This document shows positions 37,401 to 49,918 of a stretch of DNA of 64,000 bases, one piece after another. The notes beneath the pieces are model-generated. The model worked only from the letters and a program-made list of their open reading frames with translations. It had not been told where the DNA came from and ran no database searches. Origin of the DNA: Apteryx mantelli (lineage: Eukaryota > Chordata > Aves > Apterygiformes > Apterygidae); contig NC_089979.1 of NCBI RefSeq assembly GCF_036417845.1, forward strand, positions 119,941,415 through 120,005,414, written 5' to 3'. Both the position numbers and the translations under genes were made by a program. Each line of letters opens with the position of its first letter. The stretch's first letter is position 1.

Positions 37401-40400
37401 GGGGGACTTGCTTAATAGCATATGAATCAGAAAGCACTCTGCTCCCTCAGGCGCACAGCTAGCAGTACCTCCTGCTGCTGCATGTGCACAATCTTGCTGT
37501 GCCAAAGACCAGCACAAAAAAAAATCCACACAGAAAATCAGCTGAAGATTCTCAACAGCATCAGCGCTCAGTGGGTCACTTTCCCAAATCTTAATGTCTA
37601 TAAAATTATCTTGAAGCAAATAAAGAGGTTCATGGAGAGGAGGTTTTGAGTTTAGCCAAAGAGTCTTTTTCATTTACCTACACTGCGAGTCATCAGCAAG
37701 ACAGCATTTTAGATGCAAAGTTTCATTCATAATTGAAGGAATGTCAGAGGGGATTTTACAGTAGCATTAATAAGCGATAGGCACGATCACATTGCTCCTG
37801 CTGACTAACCAATTCCTGGTTTTGACTAAAATAAACAAAAAAACCACCACTGGCAAGCTGAAGCTCTGAAGAGAAATTTGAAAAATGCAGACAGCAGAAG
37901 TTTGTTCAACTCAGTACCACGCATCCCCCTTCCCACATGTCCCCTGCATGAATCAGCAGTAATGACACAAGCTCTCTCAGTATGCATTGGTTTTTGAGTA
38001 GATAAGAAAGGGATACCAGTGCAAACTCTGTAACTACTTACTGGAAAGAAGATTCGCTTGTTTTAAAAGCAGAAGAGAATTTTAGGAAGTAGTTATTTTT
38101 TTTGCTCACTGTCTTTAGTACTAAAAAGCTCACTATCAGTAACTCTCTTCACGGAGGTTTATCCTACCAGAAAAAGAAAGGACATGACAGATCAGTAGGC
38201 ATACTGATCTATCACAAGGCACAAACAAAATTACAGTACTTAATGAGAACATGGAAGTCAGAACTTTAAGAAAAAATATGTAGTTACTGGAACTTTAGTT
38301 TAGAATTTAAATATCATGTCTAAATAGAATCTACAATTAGACAAATGGGTCCTTGAGTAATGAGTAAAAACAAAACTAAAAAGGACACTTGCCTTTGAGA
38401 GAAATTACATTTTATGGATTTCTGTGCATTCTGGTATCTAATGTCTCCTTCCAGGTCATGGCTACATGACGGAATGTGCTAAGAAAATTTATGGAATGCC
38501 AATTAAAGGTCTGAAGTCAAGGCAGTACTAATTTGAAGTGTTTCTCATTTTGTGAGAAATGGCCCCAGACTGCACAAAAAAGGCCCAAGATTTTTTTTTC
38601 CCAGAGTACCTTAAATGTGTTTGACACTATCAGTAACAGAATTTGGATGCCAAACTAACTTTAACCACTGAAGTCTCAGACTCCAACAATACATTAGATC
38701 AAGGCACACTGGATAATTCCTGAGCTCCAGTGGCATGTGGCACAGGAGCAGTTCCTCAGAAAACACTTTACCTGCAGTGATGTGCTCTGTCCGGTTTGAT
38801 GCTACAGCATTTTGGACACTTGTAAACCACCTGTCCTGGCTTTAGCTGTAAACTCTCAATAAACTCCTTTGTGGCATTACCTTTGGGTACAGCACCCTGC
38901 AGAGAAAAACAAACCAGAAGATTAGTCTGTGGACACAAACAGTGCTAAGAACAAGAGAGCTAACTCAAAACTATGAGAGTGAAGGGAGAAGATAGAGACA
39001 AAAACTTCCTGAAACTCTGCTGACATTAGGGCAAGAAGATTCAGGAAAGAAATTAAAATGAGGTCCTAATATATGGAATCAGGTACTAAAAGCTAATTTT
39101 GCATTTATCTACTTTTTTGTTTTGTTTTGTTTGCAATTAATCCTCACTTAAGGAATTAGTCTTTTGTAATCCTATAGTAAAATTACCTCACAATATTTAG
39201 GAATTCTTATCCTTCTCTTGACATCTATCAATGAATTTATCATCCCAGTGTTTCTTATCACACACTGGAGACCACAAATGTTTCATACCAGTAGAAGCAG
39301 CAACTTCTGAAGTACCACTGTGTACATTAAGAGTTGCTGATAAGCATCTCATGTATTTATAGCCATGCTTCCATCTGTGTTATTCCATTTGTTATTTAAA
39401 TGAGCATTTAACATTCAAACAGCACACACTTTCTAAGGATTTTCCCCCTCCCAAAATAAGATTAGAAAAATATTCTTAATTATGCAATTTCCACTTTAAA
39501 ACATGTATCTATTAGTGGGCAATATACTGTTGCTGCATGAGCATGAACTTTCAAAAGGTACCAAGTCTACACTTTCCAGCTTTTCTAGGGCCACAAATTA
39601 ACTCACAAATAAAAAAATAATAAAAAAGCAGTCATGAAATGCACTGTATGAAGTCACTGCTGGTACACAGGCACAAATGCATCTCCATAGACGCAGGCTT
39701 TTACACCAAAATAAACAGGGATGTAACATTACAAACAGATTTCTGAAGGAACAGTCTCCTCTTGACAAATCTATACAACCTCAACAGCAATAAACAGGAA
39801 CAGTACACATTAATAAAAGAAGTGCACATTAAACCAGTATTTCAAAACTCTTGAGCAGTCTTTGTTTTTTTCCATAAGAACTTCCTGATAGGCCCGACCA
39901 ATTTAAAAATTAACCAAGACCAATTTCCACAAATGCTACAACTCATCTCTGATTGATGTTCTCTCTCTTCAGTACACAGGAAAGCTCAAGACCTTAAGGA
40001 CGTATTTAGCAAGGACACACCAGAAGCTGATTCTGAAGAGCATGACACATGCTATCAGCTTCTGAAGGATTCAGGTTTTCATTTATCTGTAATAAGAATC
40101 CTATTTCTGTTTGCCTCGATTGTGCTTTCTTTTACATTCTGATCCTAGATGCATCCCTGGTTTTCCATGTCCCAGCATCCTTTTCATCCCAGATTCACGC
40201 TGCGTGCCCTACATTGCTGCATCCCACCTTGCCTCTTATCTTTACCTCCTCCATTTTGTTTAGCTGATTGCCTCATAAAAATATCTACAAAGAGTAAAAC
40301 AAAATCCTACTGGCTCTCTCCATCCACGCACAAAACCCCCCACTACACACTTGGAACTAAACTTTTTCCCCCCGATTACTCTGTTTTGTGATTGTATCTG

Positions 40401-42033
40401 TTTCTCCTACACTGTGCTTGCCCAGTCAGCTTTAGAATATAGCTTTTGTTCCAAAAGAATTATAGCTAACTCTGCAAAATAATTCTGGAGACCCAAAGGT
40501 CCCTAGGCATTAAAGCCACAAAACATACAATAATTAACAACAACAAAATTTATATCTCTTAGGATATAAACTACATAACAAACTGCTGCAAACCCATATA
40601 CCTGAGTCCAATGATAGAAGTTTCAGTGCCTCAACTGCTGCTCATAGTTCTGCCAAGCAGCAGTGGCATGCAATGAATAAGTCTTTGCTTTAACATGTAC
40701 AGCGAAACTACCCAAAATCAAGACACTTCTGCAGTACTGCGGCTTCTGGGAGAGCTGGAAGCTAAGCAATACAGACTACACTGAAGTTTTAATGGCCTGT
40801 AACGAGGCTCCAAGTAGGAAACGACATTTGGAAGGAATAATTAGAGTATCAGAGACTCACTGCCATTCCCAACAGCAACAAGCAGACTCAGAAGGAGGGG
40901 AGTAGGGAAGGCTAAGTTTGTTTCTTCTCCAGCTGACTAGGGGAGATGAGGCTTTAAATTGAATCCACCATCCAGAGGCTGATAAGCAAAACAAACCATC
41001 ACAGGGCATTCAGAATGAGCAGCATGGTATGAAAACATATCTTCACTAGCTGAAAGATGAGAAAGCAACAGACCAGATCTCTCATGAAAATGTTCTATGG
41101 ACACACAAAGCTGGGGGTGAGGGAGCCTTACAGTCCTTAAGCTTCCTGCCTGCCTAGGAACTTTCCTCTCTCTGATTCAGGAGTCTGGTAGCTTATTGCA
41201 GACCTAGAAACACAACCTCACTTTGGTAAAGGGATTTAATGAAAGAGCATGCGCACATAATATTTGTTTTAACATGGCCCGATAAACTCAATGAAATCAC
41301 CAGTATGACAGATGCAACACAGCTTTTCAAAACAACAAACTTCTATCCCATTCTGCTGACGCAGTATTTGCCAAGGCAGACAACCCAAACCAGTTTTTCT
41401 AGCCTTCCTATTTGTCAAGACATGACAAGCCCCGAACACAGATCTGCCATTGGTGAGCAGAGAGTGTCACAGAGAAACACGCTCTTTCTCAGTGTGCAAA
41501 GAGGAGCTGTTCACACAACGGGAATCTAAAGCTTGGTCCCTGACTTTACATATGACTTGAGTGGGATGACAAATTAGCATACCACATCAGCAGCCTCACT
41601 CGACAGGCTGACACACAAAAGTTATTTCAATCTGCCACTCACTCAACAAATGAGTTACCCAACATCTAGCAGACAAGAAAAACACCGCCCATTTCTTGCT
41701 GAGACATACAGAGAGAGATATACTTACTGGATCTGTCAGCATAGCACGAAAATGCGAAGCCAAAGCGAGGAAAGCCAAGGTGTTGAACAGTGTGCCATTG
41801 ATCACACTATAAACATAATCTCTTGATGGAACTAACATGACAAGAAGGACTACAAAGTCGGCATAGAACACCAGCATCCAGGTAACGACAGCACACGCAA
41901 TACCACAGCCATCTCGAATAAACCACATCGTTCCCAGGGAACTGCGGCTAGGAGGTGGAACACACTTGTCTGGCTGGAGGTATTCAGGTTTCCTTTCAAT
42001 ATCTCTGGAGCGGTGGACTGGAGTAATCATCAT
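22175..42033 (-). CDS. ZDHHC3: Palmitoyltransferase ZDHHC3 (GODZ), two alternative C-termini
   Basis: ZDHHC3 is a Golgi DHHC protein S-acyltransferase that transfers palmitate to cysteines of substrates such as GABA-A receptor gamma2. Five coding exons on the minus strand join in phase into 247 residues. These contain N-terminal [15 protein letters not shown], two membrane segments at about 45-68 and 76-94, the zinc-binding Cys-rich domain (C129 to C163) with the DHHC motif at 154-157, and two more membrane segments at about 172-196 and 212-237. The catalytic Cys is residue 157, the same number as in human. A terminal exon at 28675-28833 adds 52 residues (299 in total) and an alternative one at 22175-22417 adds 80 (327 in total). 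Both totals equal the human isoform lengths as I recall them. The first exon is noncoding. The gene lies head to head with EXOSC7. Confidence 0.95.
22418..27114 (-). other. ZDHHC3: ZDHHC3 intron before the distal terminal exon
   Basis: This region lies between the proximal poly(A) site and the distal terminal exon. It contains scattered A/T runs (for example 25136-25150, 26461-26479) and no recognised gene or transposon. It is intronic only in the distal isoform. Confidence 0.6.
27115..28674 (-). terminator. ZDHHC3: ZDHHC3 proximal-isoform 3' UTR with poly(A) signal
   Basis: After the proximal stop codon the minus strand runs about 1.5 kb to an AATAAA near 27134-27139, with an expected cleavage site about 20 bases beyond. 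The UTR contains a polypurine (GAAA)n stretch at 28425-28470 on the plus strand and an AT-rich segment. The end is inferred from the signal. Confidence 0.6.
28425..28472. repeat. A-rich (GAAA)n repeat
   Basis: The plus strand reads as a run of A then gaaag/gaaaa units, followed by gcagcagcag. It lies in the proximal 3' UTR of ZDHHC3. Confidence 0.9.
28675..28833 (-). CDS. ZDHHC3: ZDHHC3 proximal alternative terminal exon
   Basis: On the minus strand a ttttcag acceptor precedes GGA at 28833 and the stop TGA is at 28677-28675. It encodes 52 residues, [20 protein letters not shown] through [18 protein letters not shown]. This is the conserved tail of the 299-residue ZDHHC3 form, which ends in a hydrophobic Val-Val. 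Confidence 0.96.
   Translation of the reverse strand, partial: GIEQLKKEERRWAKKTKWMNMKAVFGHPFSIAWLSPFATPDQGKADPYQYVV
28834..31633 (-). other. ZDHHC3: ZDHHC3 intron 6
   Basis: This 2.8-kb intron is AT-rich with homopolymer runs. No gene or identifiable transposon was found. Confidence 0.75.
31634..31764 (-). CDS. ZDHHC3: ZDHHC3 coding exon 6
   Basis: The acceptor on the minus strand is tcacag and the donor gtgggt. It encodes [20 protein letters not shown] and ends in [10 protein letters not shown]: the fourth membrane segment and the TTxE-like motif. It ends at a codon boundary, so either terminal exon can follow. Confidence 0.96.
31765..33407 (-). other. ZDHHC3: ZDHHC3 intron 5
   Basis: This 1.6-kb intron shows no recognised gene or repeat beyond A/T runs near 32846-32860 and 32930-32950. 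Confidence 0.75.
33408..33489 (-). CDS. ZDHHC3: ZDHHC3 coding exon 5
   Basis: The acceptor is tttttcag and the donor gtgagt on the minus strand. It encodes [20 protein letters not shown] followed by CFEEDWT, the bulk of the third membrane segment. One base carries over to exon 6. Confidence 0.95.
33490..35423 (-). other. ZDHHC3: ZDHHC3 intron 4
   Basis: This 1.9-kb intron has an extremely AT-rich palindromic patch at 33596-33662. No gene was recognised. Confidence 0.75.
35424..35520 (-). CDS. ZDHHC3: ZDHHC3 coding exon 4 with the DHHC motif
   Basis: The acceptor is tttcag and the donor gtaagt on the minus strand. It encodes [20 protein letters not shown] and NQKYFVLFT. It carries the catalytic Asp-His-His-Cys (Cys157) and zinc-ligand cysteines, and it completes the Ser codon begun in exon 3. 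Confidence 0.97.
35521..38771 (-). other. ZDHHC3: ZDHHC3 intron 3
   Basis: This 3.25-kb intron was searched for exons on both strands and none was recognised. It carries only simple A/T runs. Confidence 0.75.
38772..38896 (-). CDS. ZDHHC3: ZDHHC3 coding exon 3
   Basis: The acceptor is ctgcag and the donor gtaaag on the minus strand. It encodes [20 protein letters not shown] and [19 protein letters not shown], the start of the Cys-rich zinc domain. It ends two bases into a Ser codon. Confidence 0.96.
38897..41727 (-). other. ZDHHC3: ZDHHC3 intron 2
   Basis: This 2.8-kb intron shows no recognised gene or transposon. Confidence 0.75.
41728..42033 (-). CDS. ZDHHC3: ZDHHC3 coding exon 2 with the start codon
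   Basis: The start is ATG at 42033-42031, followed at once by a second ATG, as in the human protein, which also begins Met-Met. The donor is gtaagt at 41727. It encodes 102 residues with [17 protein letters not shown], membrane segment 1 ([20 protein letters not shown]) and membrane segment 2, ending at LTDP. The exon begins at 42057 after a tttttcag acceptor, leaving 24 bases of 5' UTR. Confidence 0.96.
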
Positions 42034-42057
42034 AGGCTATAATGTCCATACTTGCAT
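41996..42057 (-). promoter_or_regulatory. ZDHHC3: Two upstream ORFs at the ZDHHC3 start
   Basis: The 24-base 5' UTR part of exon 2 carries two upstream ATGs on the minus strand. The first (42057-42055) opens the exon and reads six codons to a TAG before the main start. The second (42049-42047) is out of frame, reads 17 codons across the main ATG and stops at TGA ending at 41996. Both depend on exon 1 being spliced to 42057. Confidence 0.7.
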
Positions 42058-43169
42058 CTGAAAAAGGAGCAGAAATAGTGTTTCACTGCTTTGCAAGAAA
42101 TGCAGAGCTCCTTTCACATAATGGTATGGGAATCATGTGGAAAATTCCAAATTGCAGAAAGAGTCGAAGAAGCAAAAAAGATAAATAAACCAATCAAGAA
42201 ATAATGGATTTGGAAACCAGACTCTCATGCTTATCAGAACAATTCTTACTCAGAAGAATCTCAAAGTACTTTTAAGACTTACTTAATTACACATTAAATC
42301 CATGAGTTAGTCACTTCCACCCCTGTGGAGGAAAGGCAACAAGCGTTTAAGGAAGAGCACCGTGATTAGATAGGTGCCAACAGCCACAGCAGGGACTGAA
42401 GCAAGAACTGGACACTGGCATGTGGGAGAGGACTAAAGACCTGACACAGCTGGCAAGATCCCTGTTCTCTGGATCAGACCTCAGGAAGGGAAGGGTCTCT
42501 CCTACAGACACTGGAAGTTTAGCAAGTGGGAGAGGTTTCCTTTTGCTTTATCCATGGACTCGCAGCTTTGGAGCAGAACTGCAAAACCAAACCACTGAGG
42601 AATTACAGTGACAGGAACTACTGAAGAGACGGTCTGCACAGAGATCTTTACAGGAATTTCTAGTCTTGTCTGGAGCACACCTGTCCTAAATGACAACTGT
42701 CTTCCACTCTCACCTCCTCCTCTGGCTTTATATCCCTCTTAAGTTTTTTACTCTCTTTCCTTCTCCTGCCACCTCTGCTCCATCTCCCAATGGCATCTGT
42801 TTTACCTCCCCTTTAGCATTCCTTACTACATCCACTCCACTATAATCAGGGCACTAACATGACATCTGCTGCCATTGCCATGTCCTGTCCTCCTCTCCAA
42901 ACATCTTGTCTATCCGGAGGGTAAGGTCCATCTCTGAGGCCATGCTGCTCCAGGTACGCACAATGCTTACTGCAGTTTCAGTTTTCCACCAAGCTTTAAG
43001 CAGTTGGGGAGTAGGGCGGAACAAAAACAGTGCCCATAAAACTTTGGCAAGGAATCAATCAACCTGTGCTGAGAACTTACACCACTCTGAATGTCAGAGC
43101 ACACCCAGCATGTAACACTTTGAAAGCAGCTCTTTACACACCTGTGAACTTCTTCCAAGGACATTTCTT

Positions 43170-43175
43170 AAAAAA

Positions 43176-43208
<33 letters not shown>

Positions 43209-43215
43209 GAAAAAA
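43170..43215. repeat. A25 run with GAAA units
   Basis: Twenty-five A residues (43170-43194) are followed by gaaag/gaaaa units. No retrocopied gene was recognised upstream, so it is classed as a simple repeat. Confidence 0.9.
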
Positions 43216-46200
43216 GTGCCCAAATTCATATTTACACAGTGCTCTAAATGCTCAAACCCAATCTTCATACTTAAAGATCTACCTTCCAGAAAACTGAATG
43301 TAACAGTCCTGCTACCAGATACACTGTATTCCATGTACCTAAACAGAATGGCTCAGCCTCCTCCTATTTCAACATGTAAGAATCGTTCATATTTCTGGAA
43401 GACACTGCAAAAAATACAGTGTGTTTTTCCATTTTAGTTCAGAGAAAGGGAGACAACATATATGCACTATTAACTATGTCTTCTGCCAAAGTAGTTCATG
43501 CTGTAGCTATCTTTGTGTTTAATTGTTCAAAACTGACACTGTTGCCCAAACAAAATGGATAAATTCTACAGAAAACATGCTGAGAAGATCACAAAAATAT
43601 CTAGGACCTTTAACAAATATTGCAGTTTCTCAAAACATTTATGGCAAAGTTCTGTCATCTACAAGGCAAGAGCTGTACTTTACCGTAATGAGTAACGCTG
43701 ACCTAAATGCAGATGCTACTGCCCCTATCTAGACAGCAAAGGATTTGATAGCTTTCTTTCTGGTTGTTATTTCAAGAGGATCAAATTCATAAGAGGACAA
43801 TTAGTCTCTCACAGCCAAAGGTTAAGGTTATTATTGAGCAGGATAATTAAATCCAAGCACAGAAGGGATGACCTTGTGCATGTTAGTATAAGTGACATGG
43901 AAGACAGGTCACTGGATACTTAAATGGAGCTGGTATTGCCCCACTGAGAGGCAAAATTCAAGAAAGCAAAGCTTCTGGTGCAAAGAAGTGGATGAACCAC
44001 GCAGGCTATGAAAGCAAGTACCTGATCAGCTTGTGCTAATCACAGAAATTTTTTTCTAACATAACAGTGATAAATAAATTAAGAAAACTAAGGTATTTTC
44101 TTATATTTCTGCTTTTAACATTTAATATGCTGTCCAGGGAGATAGTTCAAGATGTTTTACGAAACTGAAAAAGTTGTATGAATTAATGTTAAAGCATACC
44201 AGTTTTTATATTTATACATGTAACATACAGAACAGAAAAATAAAGATTAAAAATGTGCACATGTGTATCTCATTTACTTTGGGGGGGGCAGAGAGGGGGA
44301 AGAGAACCTCCTCTCCAAATTGACAAAATTCGCATACTACATTGTAATTTATTTTCTGTTTTAACCATAGCTATAATTTAGCTTCAGGACTCCTGATATT
44401 TAGAGAAAGACGCTCTATAATTTTCAGAAACAGCTATTACCTGTACAATCTGCTAGCATAAGGTCAGATAAATCAATACCTACAAGTAAGTCCATATCAT
44501 TTCTCCAGTTTTTCATTATTTCTGTAAGGACACTTACTTATTCATACATTTACACAGCTTAAAGATGTTTTAGAGACTCAGTTCCCCCCCCTCCCCCTGA
44601 CACACATAAGTTAACGATTTAAACTTCATTGCATTATTTCATAATCTTATTACAAAATATGTTGGTTTGCCAGCTCAAAACAAACAAGATTAAAGACTCA
44701 TGCCTGACAAGGATGTTTTAGTTGGCAGTAAGATCATATTAAATTAAAAAATAAGAAAAAGCCACAGTAATTTAGGTGTTTAAATTTTAAAACTAAAGTT
44801 TTAGTTTTGACATCAGATGCAGTAACAAGTTGGAATAGTCCCGAATATAGACAGTCAGGATTTTTTTTTTTTTTTTTACCTAGACTCTGTGAGCTTCACT
44901 TATATTAAAAGGCTTAGTTTTGTTTTCCAAAGCAAAGCACGGAAAAGCTTACATGAAAAGTAAACTCCTATTTAACAGAAGAATTAGTCTGACAAAAGGC
45001 ATTGCACTTTAAGTATTAGTGGAGGCTGATACCCAGGCAAATACAAAGCAATTAAAGTTGTGGTTTTATTCCTGAATAGCACACTACTTACTGACAGCCA
45101 TTCAAAAATTCAGATCTCTTGCAAATGCAGGAAGTAGTTTCACTCCAGTGAAATATCTGCAGCTCTCTCGTAAATATTATCGGGGTTGGGGGCAAAGAGA
45201 GCGAGAGCGCGCGAGCGCTATTGCTGTGGAAGTGTCTAAAGAGGAATGCGAAGGGCCCTTGACACACCTCAGTCAAAGTCTGGAGACTAATTTCCACAGA
45301 GCAGAAAAGAAGTGGATAAGTGGATACAGCATAGGCTTCCAACTCAGACTTCTGGCTAGAGGACAAATTTGTTATTAAATAGGTTTTGTTACTCAATACT
45401 TGCTTAAGAGTCATCTTCAGGAGACAGAATGAAGAGTCAGGAATCAGTACATAAACATCATTCATTATTTGAGAAATATATAGGTATTTCAGCATACATA
45501 ATCTTAGAGTCATGTTATAGGAGCACAGAATCTCAGGTTCTCCTCTATGTGGCCTGGTTAATTCTTTTAATTCCCTGTTCTTATATATACAAACATCTTT
45601 TTTTGTTTACAGTGCCCAACCTGCTATTCTCATATAAACAATACCCTCCCCCCAAAAAAGGGAGGGGGGGGAGTAAGGGGAGTAACTTGACCTAACTGGT
45701 CTGCCTTTGAATCATACTACGTGTGAACTTAATTTACAACACACAGACGGAATATGTCAGTCCCTCCTGCTCTGGAGCAAACAATATGTAAACACTAAAG
45801 GCAAAGGACTTAATCACAGTGTAAGGCTACAAGAGAGGCCACGTAGTAAGTGTGAGACACAATGACAATAAACACAGCAGTCCAGCTTAAGCATATGTCA
45901 GAGCAAAGACCTTTTCTTTTGTATCTGGAAGGCATTTGACATTGCAGGCATAATCAAAAAATACATAATATACACATTAGGGATGTAAATAAATTACAAC
46001 CCATTTCCTGCTGTAATGAATACTTAAAATACGCTTTTATACCCTATATAAATTGAGTAACTGTTTTCTGACATGACATTAGCCATGTCAAAGTTTTTTT
46101 TGTTTGTTTGTTTTTGTTTGTTTGTTTTAATAAATAAACAGCCTGGCCAGCAACTCCTGAAAAACATGTTAAGAATCAGCTAACAAATGATTTGGGCCTT

Positions 46201-49200
46201 CCTCCTACTGGTAGCTGTAGGGTAACTGTGGTTCTGATGTTATAAAACTTACACCAAGCTTAACACCAACATCATCATCCCACTTATTTCCATTTAATTA
46301 CTCACACTACTATTGTCAAGCACATGGGTATGACTTGCAAAGCAACAGTATTACTATTTAGGCATTGCAACCATTTACTCTATTAGAAGTCTATTAATAT
46401 TCAACTTCGGAAAGAGCTTACATTTTGTCATATAGACTCAACAAACTTCAAATTTTGGCAGTTATATTAAAACAATTTTGAAAAGAAGAATAAGACCATA
46501 AGCAAATACTGCAACTTTTCAGGGTTTTCAGTTGACTTTTTACATCCTTTGCAGAGATACTTTGGAAGACTTCGCGACACTCTCAGAACTACAGTTCATT
46601 GACAGTATGTTAATGGCTGACAGAGAATACTAAAGTTAACTTTTTATTGATATTAAAAGGAAACAAACATATCTTACCAGTCACGTTATACTCACGACAG
46701 CTAAACTAGGTAATGCAGATAGATAAGACATGTCTTTTAAACAAAAAAAATATAGGGGATATAGCTTGAAACTGTGAGAGAGACCATTTTGAAGTTCATT
46801 TCCATTTCCTATACGTAAAGCTTAACTGATTATAACGTGACATATTCAATCTCCCTTTGCAACAGAAATGGGAGAACGTGCTGTTTTCTGATTAACAGGC
46901 TATGAACCAATGCTTCTCCTGCCACACTTTCATACAGTTCAAATCTAACAACAAGCCTGTCAAAACTAGCCAAAGCAAGTTCTAGCAGGAATAACAAGGA
47001 AATATCAATATTCTGTATACATTTCCTAAAGCTTTTCAGGCCTTGCAGAAACTATTATCTGATCAACAGGAAGGGAACAAAATAACCCAGCTATGCTGAG
47101 AATTTTTGGCCGTCTCCTGCAGATTGATCCAGATATCCATCAGCACGGCAGTTTTCAACCCAATTTACAGAACCATGGAGGGTCAACAGGACACTTCTAA
47201 CTGGTCTGTGAAAGGCAGCTAAAAAAAAGCAAGCCTATTATTAGCAGGCTTAAATTTGCTACCCAGAGATCTGTATTTCCACTGGAATATTTTCAGGAAA
47301 AAGTTGAAAACTACTTCTCTCCGGTTAAAATGGCAAAAGCAGTGGGGAAGGATCAGGCACAGGCACACTGCACTGACCAGACACCTGATGACCCCCATCA
47401 AAATGTCACAGTGGAAAGTGAGCACCGCTAACTCTATTCCAGCTACCCCAGGAATAGGGCAACAGGATTATGCTGTATGTGGGTATGGGTCTGTGCAGCT
47501 ACCCTTGTGCTTTTAGCAAGAGGCTCACAAAATCTCAGATTCTCCAGAAGCCTTTGGCTGCTGAAGTCATATGATTACCCCAGAATTTCAGTTTCCATAC
47601 TGAAGAAGAGTGGCATAAAGAAATCAGTTTGTAAATTATAATAAATCCTTCAAAAATAATTTTAAAACATCACAAGACCTAAAACAAACTTTTAATTTTT
47701 GAGGCTAAATGCACAAGTTTGGAAATCTGTTGGGTGGGGGAAGAACACAAAGCCAAGAGCAGTAACTCTGTTACAATGTTTTCTGTACATGAGAGGAGTG
47801 AGCGATTACATTACAACTCCAAGCTATATTCATGGTTTAGAAAACTGTTTACATTTTACATGGTTATTTCATTATTTTGATGGGGCCATGATCAAGAGCT
47901 TAATGAAAATGCACACTTAAGAGGTGAGAGGTTTTTATGGTTTTTATTGGAAGCACTTTGTTAGAGGTGAAGATTTAACTGCAGGCATGCCTTTCTGAAG
48001 AATACATTTGAACAGGGATATGCAAACATAGAGGGAACTTTTCCCTGAGGAGAACAGGGGTAGGTGGGAATAACCTCAGAGAGATCTGTCAGGTCTGGAA
48101 ACTCCATTCTGAGGGCCCAGATCAGGCTGAGACTGACAGGCTTAAAAGAAACATAGCCACATAAGGCACAAAACTTAGTTCTCCTCTCATTTACATGACC
48201 GTAAACAAGAAGCAACTTCAACTGTGTCAGTGGAATTCCATTAGTATAATTGTCAGGAGAATAAGGTCATGTTTTCTCAATTAAAAACATGCTTATTTCC
48301 TATCCTAGTTTGTGACACACAATGTCTCAGGACGGATGGTAACAGCTTCCTGGTTAACGTCTATATCAGTTCTGTTTAACCACTGGAAATGCACTGTATA
48401 AATAAATCACAATGCAAAAGAATGGAGATATCTGATAAATGATTGCACCCCATCTATAAGGCCTGCTAGCCTGAACAAAGGAAGACAGAGACAACGCAGT
48501 TACTGTCCAAGGTAGAGAAACACAGAACCAGCACAGACCAGTGGTTCATCATCTAGGAATAGGATACAAGTCAAAAGGGCAGTAAAGACTAAGGGTCTAA
48601 TCCCAAGTTTAGTGATCTTAAGCTTTTGACCAGAGATCTAATGGCAGTTTTGTAAACTACTTTAAGTATAAACCATTACAAAATAACAACCACCACAACA
48701 TCTTAACCGCAAGAGCATTAGAGGAATTCTGTTACTTCTTACAGTTTCCTGATAGACTAAATAAACAGGAGCTGCTTAAGCTATGTAAAAAGAGAAATAT
48801 CAATCCTGAAAATATAAATACAAACTAGCTTTGTGGTGTTGTTGACTATTTGGAATAAGGATCAGAAGCACAGAACAATCTTGCAGAAGGGATTGCACTG
48901 GATAACAGAAAACAACAAATGGCGACGTCATGCTTTCCCACGGAAGTTGCAGTTATTCTGAACAGTCTTATGAGACAATAGACAGAAGAAGTCTTCCTGG
49001 TCTTCTTTCCAATTTTGATGCTGACTCAGGACTTAAAATAGCAAGCCACTGGGTTAAGGGAATTTAAATTCTCAATTTGCCCTGTATCAACCTCAAAAAG
49101 AAAAAAAATAGAGGGGGAAGGTCTGTCTATACAGTTGGTATTGTTTTTAGCATCTGTTTTAGAAACTACACTGCCTTCATGGCATAAAGAATATATTTTC

Positions 49201-49882
49201 CAGAGAAGCAGAAGAGAGTTTTATTTTTTAAGTATTAATTTTAATAAGATGCTGGCAGAACCATCCCAGTCTAAAGAATATTCTGAATATTGTCTTTTAC
49301 AGGAGGAAAAGCACCTTAACCATCAGACATACCTTTCACTCAGTATAACCCAGAATTTTGTTCCCATCTTCTCCTGCTACAGACTCCCCCTCCACAAGCA
49401 TGAACAAATCACTCAATTTCTCTGTATTGTTTTCCTCCACTTGTAGTCTAGACTTCTTCCGTATCATTTAGGGGAGCTTTGCAGATAAGCATATGAAAGG
49501 CTGTAAGGCATTTTAGATTTTAAATTTAACTATGACACCTGAACAGGTAACTGCACCAGATATAGAAGGACACTTAGCATATATTAAAATATGGTGTTGA
49601 TGAAACAATGAAAAAAAACCAAACTACCACCTCTATCCTGAAAAGGCCTGAAGTGAGTCATTACTGTCATGATCCAGTTTTGTGATGTTAAGAGTTAGCC
49701 TACAAGAAAGCTACACTGCTACTTCAGAGAACAAGAAAAACTTGCAGATTCAAAGTTGTTGTATGATGAAGTTTTTAAAATGTTGTAAAGAAAAATGCTG
49801 GTTGGCAAACTTTGTGTTCCTTGCTCTGTTCACAGTTGCAGTAGTGAGTACAAGTGATCCCTGTCTCCATAAAAAAACACAT

Positions 49883-49918
49883 TGTGTGTGTGTGTGTGTC
49901 TCTCTGTGTGTCTGTCAA
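49883..49918. repeat. TG microsatellite
   Basis: A tg dinucleotide run of about eight units is followed by tctctc and tgtgtg variants. Confidence 0.9.

Noticed and set aside
42700-43194. Possible processed pseudogene ending in the A25 run at 43170
   Set aside because: No recognisable coding sequence and no poly(A) signal in the right place before the A-run. A simple repeat is the simpler explanation.
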